Shown here: in pieces, positions 15,278 to 24,461 of the stretch
How positions within the stretch are numbered: position 1 is the stretch's first letter
Layout of the letters: each line of letters begins with the position of its first letter
From: Bacteroidales bacterium
GTDB lineage: Bacteria; Bacteroidota; Bacteroidia; Bacteroidales; P3
Assembly (NCBI GenBank): GCA_016292015.1
Contig: JAEEZY010000017.1
Span: forward strand, 1-64,000
Direction of reading: 5' to 3'
DNA length: 64,000 nucleotides
Program-made: the position numbers and the translations under genes
Notes under the pieces: generated by a model
What the model saw: only the letters and a program-made list of their open reading frames with translations
What the model was told of the DNA's origin: nothing
Databases searched by the model: none

Positions 15278-15402
15278 GACTTGCTTTTTCGAAATGTGTC
15301 TTTCCGCTCTATGGTTCCTCTATATGAAGTCTTTGCTTTTACAGGAAGAAAGCCGTCTGCAAAAACCTCGTTTCAAGACAGTGTGCAGGTTTGGTGGGAC
15401 TG

Positions 15403-16716
15403 CTATTCACCGGTTCTTTTGAATGTGATCCATCCGCCCATTTCTAACATATAGAGGGCTTCTCTTTCCATGTCGAAGTAGCAACTGAAGACCTTCATTC
15501 CAGAGATCCGCTGTTTTTCGATGTCAATTTGGGTTATTTCGCCGTCATATAATAAGAGGTCGAAACGGCGGTAGGTTATATGGTTCCCAGAAATGACGAT
15601 GCAACAGTGCATGGTGTCTAAGGCAGTCTCACGATGAAACTCCCATTGGCCTTGTGCCCATTCGATGACTCGCTCTGGAGAGAGAACCGGGGGATTTTGA
15701 ATCTCGGGTTTGTAATTTTGAGTTTCGGATGGGAGGGTTGGCACGGTCGGGGTGGATTCGTGGAGGCTTTGGGGGTGGTCGGAGTTTGCGGAGCTTTCGG
15801 AGTGTTTGGAGTATTCTGAGTATTCGGAGGGTTCAGAGTGTTCGGAGGGTTCAGAGTGTTCGGATAGATTTTGGTTGTTGATGGTTGATTTGATGTTTTT
15901 TGTTTGGCTGAGGGTTATGTATAGTGCGATGAGGATGATGGAGAGAACGAGTGTCGCAATAAGGAGTGAATGAGAGCGTCGGTTGAGGGCTTTTCGCAGC
16001 TCTTCGACAGAGCGATAACGTTTGTCGGGTTGCTGCTTGCGGCAGCGTCGGCTGACACGATTCAAGGTACTCCAACGCAAAGGCAACTCATCAAGCATCA
16101 CGCCTAATGAAAAGATGTCGCTGCGGAGGTCGGGCTTTGCGGTGTGGGCCAGCTCTGGTGCGGCATAGCGTGCGGTGCCGACGACGTTTTTTATAATGCT
16201 GAAGGTGTCATTGTCCGCAAGTCCAAAGTCTAGTAGTTTGATATGGTGCCCATTGTGGGTGATGAGCACGTTTGAGGGCTTGAGGTCTCGGTGTACGTAC
16301 TGTTTGCTGTGCAGGTATGAAAGTGCGTCGCAGAGCTCGTTGACGATACGCAGGGTCTCTTGCTTGTCGGGACGGACTCGAGAGAAATACGAACCCCAGT
16401 CTTCCCCGTCGATAAACTCTTCTATGATGCAAAGTCCGAGGCCCTCAACAGGTTCCATGCTGTGGGTCTTTGCAATGTTGGGATGATTGAGCTCTACCGA
16501 GATAAGGAACTCTTTGTGTAGGAGATTCCGATATCCAACGGCATCGGCAACAGCGGGGTCAAGGCGCTTGAGCACAAACCATTGTCCGTAGCGCTTGGCT
16601 TTGAACACTTGGCTATAACCGTTCCTGCATTCTCCAAGGGGTTCAATATCGGTGAATTCGGTGGCTATGTTTTCGTGTCCGTCGATAAAACCCGAGTTTT
16701 CAACGCTGTCGTACAT
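15403..16716 (-). CDS. Transmembrane Ser/Thr protein kinase with exported W-x-x-G-x-W domain
   Basis: A protein of 437 residues from ATG at 16716, overlapping the upstream stop by 17 bases; an earlier in-frame TTG at 16728 is less likely. Residues 20-245 are a Hanks-type kinase: a nucleotide loop (LGECRNGYSQVF), Lys50 in VLKRL, HRDLKPSN at 142-149, DFG at 163-165 and APE at 186-188, all intact. A single membrane helix spans about 250-269 (LLIATLVLSIILIALYITL). Residues 285-314 are ten Ser-x-x tripeptides (SEHSEPSEHSEPSEYSEY), encoded by a 9-bp tandem repeat. Residues 353-436 are the WAQGQWEF domain shared with nearby lipoproteins, here on the outer face of the inner membrane. It probably senses an envelope state and phosphorylates a cytoplasmic target, possibly its upstream partner. 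Confidence 0.9.
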   Translation of the reverse strand: MYDSVENSGFIDGHENIATEFTDIEPLGECRNGYSQVFKAKRYGQWFVLKRLDPAVADAVGYRNLLHKEFLISVELNHPNIAKTHSMEPVEGLGLCIIEEFIDGEDWGSYFSRVRPDKQETLRIVNELCDALSYLHSKQYVHRDLKPSNVLITHNGHHIKLLDFGLADNDTFSIIKNVVGTARYAAPELAHTAKPDLRSDIFSLGVMLDELPLRWSTLNRVSRRCRKQQPDKRYRSVEELRKALNRRSHSLLIATLVLSIILIALYITLSQTKNIKSTINNQNLSEHSEPSEHSEPSEYSEYSKHSESSANSDHPQSLHESTPTVPTLPSETQNYKPEIQNPPVLSPERVIEWAQGQWEFHRETALDTMHCCIVISGNHITYRRFDLLLYDGEITQIDIEKQRISGMKVFSCYFDMEREALYMLEMGGWITFKRTGE

Positions 16717-17278
16717 GGATGACTTCAATATCGGTGATGCCTGTGCGGTAGCCTGCTACGTAACTGCGACCGTTGCCATATGTGCCACCTGGAGGACATA
16801 CGTCGGTGAAATAGGCGGCGGAACCATCGGTGAACTGGAGAGTTTTGAACGTATCGCCGATTTTGAGTTTGGCGTGTTGCACTTCCTCCACTACAAATCG
16901 GTAGTCACCAAGGTAGCGTGCCACGCACTGGCGGTCGGGAGACCATAAAAAACGGACTTTGTCTCCTGGGGTGAGTTGTTCTGTTTTAAGCGTGGCTCCT
17001 TTTATGAATTGCGATTGGGATGCGGGTGTTGCGCAGAAGTCTCCCCATCCTTTATAGCCAAGCCATCTTGTAAGAATAGAGAGAGTGGACTTGGAGATGT
17101 CTGTCTCACTTTTGACGTAACCGAACAATCGTTTAAGTGTGGAGGCGGAGACGCTTTCCCCGATATCGACATTTATTGTAAGCGAAAGTCGGTTGAAATC
17201 AGACGGGCTTTCCATAGTAGCTCCAAATTTTCCGACCAGCTCGCCACACAGGCGTTCATATGGTTTGTTGTCTTGCAT
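16700..17278 (-). CDS. Conserved kinase partner, possible DNA- or phospho-signal protein
   Basis: A protein of 192 residues that is soluble and carries no signal peptide. Residues 1-75 contain a pattern I associate with Bacteroidota proteins of unknown function: a helical start, then ESVSASTLKRLFGYVKSETD and STLSILTRWLGYKGWGDFC, reminiscent of a helix-turn-helix followed by a second helical repeat. Residues 100-190 form a beta domain (LTPGDKVRFLWSPDRQCVAR, FVVEEVQHAKLKIGDTF). The gene overlaps the kinase start, so the two are co-translated. A TATTTTTGC promoter lies upstream. A transcription factor or adaptor controlled by the kinase is plausible but not shown. Confidence 0.6.
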   Translation of the reverse strand: MQDNKPYERLCGELVGKFGATMESPSDFNRLSLTINVDIGESVSASTLKRLFGYVKSETDISKSTLSILTRWLGYKGWGDFCATPASQSQFIKGATLKTEQLTPGDKVRFLWSPDRQCVARYLGDYRFVVEEVQHAKLKIGDTFKTLQFTDGSAAYFTDVCPPGGTYGNGRSYVAGYRTGITDIEVIHVRQR

Positions 17279-17349
17279 GTTAAATAGGGTTGTCGATTAA
17301 TCCATCCTTCCCGCAACTCTCGGTAAGTCAAAAAATCTCGTAAGCGGTT

Positions 17350-17358
17350 GCAAAAATA
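17350..17358 (-). promoter_or_regulatory. Bacteroidota -7 promoter element for the kinase operon
   Basis: The minus strand reads TATTTTTGC about 72 bases before the first ATG. An 18-bp motif shared with 8061-8078 lies just upstream at 17372-17389. Confidence 0.6.
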
Positions 17359-17371
17359 AAAAAAATATCAA

Positions 17372-17389
17372 TTCTAACTTGAAATTAGG
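17372..17389 (+). promoter_or_regulatory. 18-bp motif shared with 8043-8078
   Basis: TTCTAACTTGAAATTAGG is the exact reverse complement of 8061-8078. Its position 14 bases upstream of the kinase-operon -7 element would suit an operator, but no protein is known to bind it. Confidence 0.4.
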
Positions 17390-17413
17390 GTGTAGGAATT
17401 CTTGGATTATTGG

Positions 17414-17449
17414 GAATATTCAGAGTATTCAGAATATTTGGAATATTCG
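17414..17449. repeat. 9-bp tandem repeat (GAATATTCA type), four units
   Basis: GAATATTCA, GAGTATTCA, GAATATTTG, GAATATTCG. Read on the minus strand these encode Ser-Glu-Tyr/Ser-Lys-Tyr codons, like the kinase linker, although no gene lies here. Confidence 0.7.
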
Positions 17450-17493
17450 GAAGGATGGATGGGGTGTGATGGGTGGGGGTGGGAAATGGGGGG

Positions 17494-19425
<1,932 letters not shown>

Positions 19426-19532
19426 TTTTTTTAGTGCTGGAGTGCCTGATTGCTTGAGTGCTTGAGTGGGGGAATTAAAACAGGCTGCCTGAGTGGTCGG
19501 GCAGCCTGCTGCTATAGAATTTGCTTATTCCT

Positions 19533-20213
19533 TTATTTCAAAACGAAACTGATGGGCAGGATGAACTGCGAACGGACGGTACGTCCACCGACTTTACCAG
19601 GTTTCCACTTGGGCATTCCGCGCACGACGCGTTTAGCCTCTTCGCCGCAACCGCCACCGATGTCGCGCATGACGCTGATGTTGGTGATGGAGCCGTCTTT
19701 TTCGACAACGAACTTGACGAGAACCTTACCGGTGATGCCGCCATCGCGTGCGATATCGGGATAGCGGATGTTCTCGCCGAGGTACTCGTAGAGCTTGGCC
19801 TCGCCGCCGGCGAACTCGGGGTTGACGTCGGGTATGATGACAATTTCTTCCTCAACCTCTTCCTCCACCTCCTCGACGATAGGAGCGGTGGCTTCGACGT
19901 TCAAGACCTCCTCGGTGAAGGAAGACATGTCGATGGCCTCAACCTCCTTATCATTGTCCACGACCTCGATGTCGGTGATAGCTGTTTCCTGCTGAGGTTC
20001 CGGCTCAGGCGGTTTCTCCTGCTCCTCTGTCTGGATGACAGTTTCCTCGACCTCGTCGATGACGGTGCGCTGGATAGCCTCGACATCCTCACGGTCGTAG
20101 GACTTGATGTTGAAAGCGAGGAGGGCGACTGCAAGAATCACCACCAAACCGATTTCCAAAAAGAGACCTTTGCGATTTTCAAGGTCAGCCTTGGGTGATT
20201 TTTTTGCTTCCAT
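19533..20213 (-). CDS. TonB-family energy transducer
   Basis: A protein of 226 residues. A single N-terminal membrane helix at about 18-36 (LFLEIGLVVILAVALLAFN) is followed by an acidic, Glu/Pro/Val-rich periplasmic stretch (40-130) and a C-terminal TonB domain (140-226) with YPDIARDGGITGKVLVKFVV, MPKWKPGKVGGRTVRSQFIL and the end PISFVLK. TonB links ExbBD proton-motive energy to outer-membrane transporters. No exbB, exbD or receptor gene is adjacent, so its partner transporter is unknown. The membrane end AFNIKSYDREDVE matches Bacteroidota TonB proteins. Confidence 0.88.
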   Translation of the reverse strand: MEAKKSPKADLENRKGLFLEIGLVVILAVALLAFNIKSYDREDVEAIQRTVIDEVEETVIQTEEQEKPPEPEPQQETAITDIEVVDNDKEVEAIDMSSFTEEVLNVEATAPIVEEVEEEVEEEIVIIPDVNPEFAGGEAKLYEYLGENIRYPDIARDGGITGKVLVKFVVEKDGSITNISVMRDIGGGCGEEAKRVVRGMPKWKPGKVGGRTVRSQFILPISFVLK

Positions 20214-20754
20214 GATATTGAATTTTAGATTATTTTCAGTTGTTTGCGACAGCAGGTACTGCCACTTTTTCCGTTGCTAAAATAATACTTTTTTTCAAAT
20301 TATCAACAGGGGAGTGTAAATTTTTTTCGAATGTGGCAGGCAAATGCCTAAAATCCAAAGGAAAAACATAGCGAGAGGAGAAAAGTTTCGGGAACGATAT
20401 GGGTGTTGCAAGTGTTACACCAAAAATGAGGATTTCATCGATTTAAATCAGTTTGTCGAATTTTATTCCCAAAATATGCAATTTTTTCGACCTGCAAAGT
20501 ACATAATAGCGCAACTTTACTGTGATGATTACCCTATTGCATACCACGCCGATTATATCATTTATAATCACTTGGCAACAAGCATCGTAAGCGATCACCC
20601 CCGTTATACTTCTGAATCACCACTGAATTACAACTGTAGTGGGAATGATGTATCTCCCAGACCCCTTCGAGACCCATCCCATACCCCTTCGAGTGACAGT
20701 TGACCTGTGATGGGTGGGGTGAGATGTGTGATGTGTGGGTTGTTTGTTTTTTCG
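20214..20754. other. Gene-free stretch between divergent tonB and the helicase
   Basis: About 540 bases. A 119-codon ORF on the plus strand has no recognisable features and poor amino-acid composition, so I do not call it. Near 20650-20704 an 11-bp periodicity appears: ACCCCTTCGAG occurs at 20661 and 20683 with the 11-mer ACCCATCCCAT between. Otherwise nothing was seen. Confidence 0.5.
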
Positions 20755-20763
20755 TATATTTGC
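20755..20763 (+). promoter_or_regulatory. Bacteroidota -7 promoter element for the helicase
   Basis: TATATTTGC lies 31 bases before the ATG at 20795. Confidence 0.7.
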
Positions 20764-20794
20764 AAACTAATTTACAAACAAAGAACAGAAGAAC

Positions 20795-23700
20795 ATGGAA
20801 AGAAACGGAGAGTTGATGCTGCAGCCAGAGAAGGCGCGGTTCATAGAGTGCAAGGCGTCAGCAGGCTCGGGGAAGACATACCAGTTGGCGCTGACGTACC
20901 TGGCGCTGGCGTTCGCAGCCGACAACGACGAAGGGTTGAAAAACAGGTTCAAACGGATACTGGCCATCACGTTCACAAACGCAGCGGTGAACGAGATGAA
21001 GAAGCGGATAGTGGATGAGCTGGACGCGCTGTGCGACGACGGGCTGGAGGAGCGGCCCGCGATGGAGGAGAGCCTTGTGAAGGCGACGGGGCTGACGGCG
21101 GAAGAGGTGAGGCGGAGGGCGAAGGTGGTGTATAAGTCGGTGCTGCACAACTACAGCGACCTGGCGGTATGCACGATAGACAGTTTTGCACACAGGATAG
21201 TGAAGACTTTCGCACACGACATGAAACTGCCGGAGGACTTCGAAATCACGCTGGACAAGAAAGAGCTGCAGGAGCGTGTGACAGACAACCTGATGGCACT
21301 GATAGGGACGGACGGTGAAGAGGAGCTGACGCGGCTGATGCAGACATACAGCGAAGAGAGGATGCGAGACGAAAAAAGCTACGACATTGAAGGAGGAGTG
21401 AAGGAGATGGTAGGGCAGGTGCTGGAGGAGGACACACCAAAATATATAAAAGAACTGGGGGAATGGAATCTGGAGGAATACCTGCGACTGAAACGAAAAT
21501 ACAACGAGGATAACGCACGGTTTGAGGCGGAGGTGGCGAAACTGGGCGAGGAAGGGCTGAGGCTGATAGCCGAGAAAGGGATAGGCGAAGAGATGTTCCA
21601 CAGAGGCGCAGCGTCGGCACCGAGCTACTTCAAGAAAGCGAAAAACAAGGACTTTTCGGCTGCGACAAAGACAGCAGTGGAGTTTTTCGAAGGAGAGAAG
21701 ACGGCTGCGGTGAAATGCGACGCGGCGACGAGGGCGGCGATAGAGGAGCTGAAGCCGAAACTGACAGAGATATACGGCAAGATAGAGAGGAAGAAGGCGG
21801 AGGGGCTGAGGCTGTACAACAGCCGCAGGAGGCTGATGGCACGGCTGTACGAGATAGGGCTGCTGAAGCGGCTGAGCGAACTGGTGGAGAGATACTACCA
21901 AGACAACAAACTGCTTCACATGTCGGAAATCACCAAACAGATAGCTGAGGTGGTGGGACTTGGCGACGCACCATTCATATACGAGCGAATCGGGAACCGA
22001 TACCAGAACATACTGATAGACGAGTTTCAAGACACGTCGAGACAGCAGTGGGTCAACCTGCTGCCGTTGGTGGAGAACGCGGTGGCGAACAACCACACCA
22101 CGCTGGTGGTGGGCGACGCGAAGCAGTCGATATACCGGTTCAGAGGAGGCGACGTGAGACAGTTTTTGGAACTACCCAATGTACGAGACTACGGATACCT
22201 CAACATAGGGAAAGAGGGCATATACACCCCGTTTCCGAAAAAGAAGAACTGGCGTTCGAAGAAGGTGGTGGTGGCGTTTAACAACGAATATTTCAGCAAA
22301 GCAATAAGAGACGGCTTTGGAGACAACGAGTACCTGACAGAGATGTACATAGGACAGAAGGGCGACGGAGAGGAAGATTTGAGGCAAGACTGGAAGGAGA
22401 GCGAAGGCGAGCCGCAGGGTTTTGTGAAGCTGGACTTCAGAGAGGAAAGCGAAGGGATGTGGGAGGCGATAGGCGACGAGGTGGAGGCACAGCACGGGAA
22501 AGGGTACGACTATGGCGAGATATGCGTGATGGCATCGAAGCACGACCAGCTGACGAAAGTGTCGGAGGTGCTGACGAAGAGAGGGATAAAGATAGAGTCG
22601 AGCGAGTCGCAGAAACTGGAGAACAGCCATCTGGTGAGGCTTGTGTTGGCGACGATGAGGTGTGTGATGAACCCAAAGGACCAGAAGGCCACGCTGACAG
22701 CACTGATAGAGCTGGAATATATGGGGAGAATTAACAGGAGCTATGTGGCAGAAGCGGTGAAGAATAAAACGTGGAAGAGGCTGGACGAGATGACGAGGGC
22801 GGCAGGGATAGAGCTGGACTTCGAGCGGATGAGGCAGATGTCGCTCTATGACTGCTGTGAAGAGACGATACGCAAATACAACAGCGACGGCAAGGAGAAC
22901 GCCTATGCGTCGAAGCTACTGAACGTGACTGCAGAATATGCACAGACACATCGGCAGGACCTTCGAGAGTTTCTGGAATGGATGGATAGTCATCTGGAGG
23001 ATATGAAACTTGCTTGCACAGGCGGGAGCGAGGCGGTGCCGCTGCGGACGATACACACGGCGAAAGGGCTGCAGTGGAAGGTAGTTATAGTGGCGCTGCC
23101 GACCAGCAGAGGGCGCAACAACCCGATATGGGTGGAGGTTAAAGAGCCCGAACTGGAGTTGAAAGTGGGGCTGGCGCAGTCTTCGGCGAAAGAGGAAACG
23201 GTATTCGACGAACAGTTTGACGAAGAGCGGAAACTGCGGGAGATGGACAACACGAACATGGTGTATGTTGCGCTGACACGCCCCGAGGAGAAACTGATAG
23301 TGTATGCCAGCTGCAAAAAGAGCGAAAAAGAGGCGAAGAGCCATCAGCAGCTGCTTTGGAACCTGGCTAAAGACATAGACATAAAAGACACAGCCAAAGA
23401 GGTGCGGCAGACGGAGAGCGGCGAGCAGTACCTCTTCGGTGAAGATCACGAACGGGAAGCCAAGAAGAGCGAAGAAGAAAAGGAGCGGTTGGTGACGCTG
23501 GAGAACATAAGCTTTCCGAGTTATGCGGAGCGCATAAGATACGCACGGCACGCCAACGAAGAAGCCACAACGAGCAAAGAGCAGGAGTTCGGGACGCTGG
23601 TACACGAGACGCTGGCGATGACGGACCACGCCGGAGATGTGGAGCGGGCGGTGGAGCGGCTGAAGCTGGACGAAGAGACGAAAGAGAGGGTGAGACAGAT

Positions 23701-23989
23701 GGCCGAGCAGGCGGTAAACGGAGAAGAGAGCCGCCGGTTCTTCGCCAAGGGGCTGAAGGTGCGGAAAGAGACATCCCTAATGTTTAACGGGAAAGAACTG
23801 CGCCCCGACAGGATAGTGTTTGCCGACGGCGAGACATGGGTGGTGGATTTCAAGACAGGTGCGGAGCACGAAAGTTACAAGAGCCAGGTGCAAGGATACT
23901 GTGAGGCGATGGAGGCGATGGGATACCCGAAGGTAAAAGGATACCTAATGTATCTGAACGAGACAGGCTGCACGGTGGTAGAGGTGTGA
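20795..23989 (+). CDS. AddA/RecB-like helicase-nuclease (UvrD superfamily)
   Basis: A protein of 1,064 residues. The SF1A motifs are intact: Walker A at 21-28 (ASAGSGKT), Ia (ITFTNAAVNEMKKRI), II (LIDEFQDTSRQQW), III (VVGDAKQSIYRFRGGD), V (RTIHTAKGLQWKVVIV) and VI (YVALTRPEEKLIVYAS). The C-terminal part has FGTLVHETL and DRIVFADGETWVVDFKTG, the Asp-x-Lys core of a PD-(D/E)XK nuclease, with a conserved QVQGY after it. Such enzymes process double-strand ends for recombination, or act in phage defence. The expected AddB-like partner is not adjacent: tonB is divergent upstream and a riboswitch begins about 130 bases downstream. It is slightly shorter than typical AddA (about 1,200 residues). Confidence 0.88.
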   Translation: MERNGELMLQPEKARFIECKASAGSGKTYQLALTYLALAFAADNDEGLKNRFKRILAITFTNAAVNEMKKRIVDELDALCDDGLEERPAMEESLVKATGLTAEEVRRRAKVVYKSVLHNYSDLAVCTIDSFAHRIVKTFAHDMKLPEDFEITLDKKELQERVTDNLMALIGTDGEEELTRLMQTYSEERMRDEKSYDIEGGVKEMVGQVLEEDTPKYIKELGEWNLEEYLRLKRKYNEDNARFEAEVAKLGEEGLRLIAEKGIGEEMFHRGAASAPSYFKKAKNKDFSAATKTAVEFFEGEKTAAVKCDAATRAAIEELKPKLTEIYGKIERKKAEGLRLYNSRRRLMARLYEIGLLKRLSELVERYYQDNKLLHMSEITKQIAEVVGLGDAPFIYERIGNRYQNILIDEFQDTSRQQWVNLLPLVENAVANNHTTLVVGDAKQSIYRFRGGDVRQFLELPNVRDYGYLNIGKEGIYTPFPKKKNWRSKKVVVAFNNEYFSKAIRDGFGDNEYLTEMYIGQKGDGEEDLRQDWKESEGEPQGFVKLDFREESEGMWEAIGDEVEAQHGKGYDYGEICVMASKHDQLTKVSEVLTKRGIKIESSESQKLENSHLVRLVLATMRCVMNPKDQKATLTALIELEYMGRINRSYVAEAVKNKTWKRLDEMTRAAGIELDFERMRQMSLYDCCEETIRKYNSDGKENAYASKLLNVTAEYAQTHRQDLREFLEWMDSHLEDMKLACTGGSEAVPLRTIHTAKGLQWKVVIVALPTSRGRNNPIWVEVKEPELELKVGLAQSSAKEETVFDEQFDEERKLREMDNTNMVYVALTRPEEKLIVYASCKKSEKEAKSHQQLLWNLAKDIDIKDTAKEVRQTESGEQYLFGEDHEREAKKSEEEKERLVTLENISFPSYAERIRYARHANEEATTSKEQEFGTLVHETLAMTDHAGDVERAVERLKLDEETKERVRQMAEQAVNGEESRRFFAKGLKVRKETSLMFNGKELRPDRIVFADGETWVVDFKTGAEHESYKSQVQGYCEAMEAMGYPKVKGYLMYLNETGCTVVEV

Positions 23990-24040
23990 AGACCTTACCA
24001 CTAACAGATTTGAAAAAAAATTTGAGAACAAAAAAAGATG

Positions 24041-24049
24041 TATATTTGC
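24041..24049 (+). promoter_or_regulatory. Bacteroidota -7 promoter element for the riboswitch transcript
   Basis: TATATTTGC lies just ahead of the cobalamin riboswitch. A TTTG at 24021-24024 is a possible -33 element with short spacing. Confidence 0.7.
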
Positions 24050-24117
24050 GATGCTGTTGGGAAACGGTGAAAGCCGTTGAAAAGCCACAGCGACAGTTCT
24101 TTAGAATAACAACAAAT

Positions 24118-24300
24118 CACTGAGGTCGGCCCTGTAATGGGGTCGCCAAGAGGGAATCACGTGGAAATCGTGAGCTGTCGCGCAACTGTAATTCACCAGC
24201 GACGGGCCGATGACATGCCATTGGGGGCGCAGCCCCTGAGAAGGTGTCGGCCAAGAGGTGATGAGCCAGGAGACCTGCCTCGGATGATTCGGCAATGCTT
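24118..24300 (+). promoter_or_regulatory. Cobalamin (B12) riboswitch
   Basis: The conserved aptamer blocks are present: AGAGGGAATCACGTGGAAAT, then GAGCTGTCGCGCAACTGTAA, and at 24265-24279 GCCAGGAGACCTGCC. These match the core of adenosylcobalamin/B12 riboswitches, which usually turn off expression when B12 is plentiful. The downstream gene is a surface protein rather than an obvious cobalamin transporter. The 160 bases that follow hold two hairpins that may form the switching region. Confidence 0.9.
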
Positions 24301-24392
24301 TCGCGTCAAAGGCGATTGTCGGAGACAGGCTCACAGCCTCCCCCCCCATCGAATAATTCATGATGACATGATGTCGCGTGCATTGCCACTTT

Positions 24393-24453
24393 CTATGGTA
24401 TTGCCTCCATTCGGAGTCATTACCATAGAATGTTAATTGCGCACGACAATTAA
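24393..24453 (+). promoter_or_regulatory. Two leader hairpins before the start codon
   Basis: The first hairpin has arms CTATGGTA (24393) and TACCATAG (to 24428), with an inner CTCC/GGAG pair. The second has arms TTAATTG (24433-24439) and CAATTAA (24447-24453) and ends eight bases before the ATG at 24462. They are good candidates for the part of the riboswitch that controls ribosome access. Confidence 0.5.
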
Positions 24454-24461
24454 TCTGTATC

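Larger units (their letters stand above)
14671..15402. other. Gene-free stretch with inverted repeats, an orphan promoter and short repeats
   Basis: About 730 bases with no conventional gene. It contains a run of GGTTCAAtTTG-like repeats (14694-14730), a 22-nt imperfect inverted repeat (14829-14850 with 14920-14941), several smaller hairpins (GCAAACC/GGTTTGC near 15045-15068, AGCG/CGCT near 15019-15033), an orphan minus-strand promoter (15072-15080) with a possible 32-codon ORF, 7-bp units of TTGAAAg (15091-15118) and a duplicated 17-mer (15198-15277). Confidence 0.55.

Noticed and set aside
15218..15454. Plus-strand ORF of 78 codons
   Set aside because: It is made largely by the 17-mer repeats and ends inside the kinase gene antisense.
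20344..20703. Plus-strand ORF of 119 codons upstream of the helicase
   Set aside because: No recognisable domain, no promoter close to its start, and the end lies in an 11-bp periodic stretch.
20858..22096. Long minus-strand ORF (412 codons) opposite the helicase gene
   Set aside because: It is antisense to a gene with full helicase motifs and has a His/Gln/Leu/Arg-rich composition typical of shadow frames.
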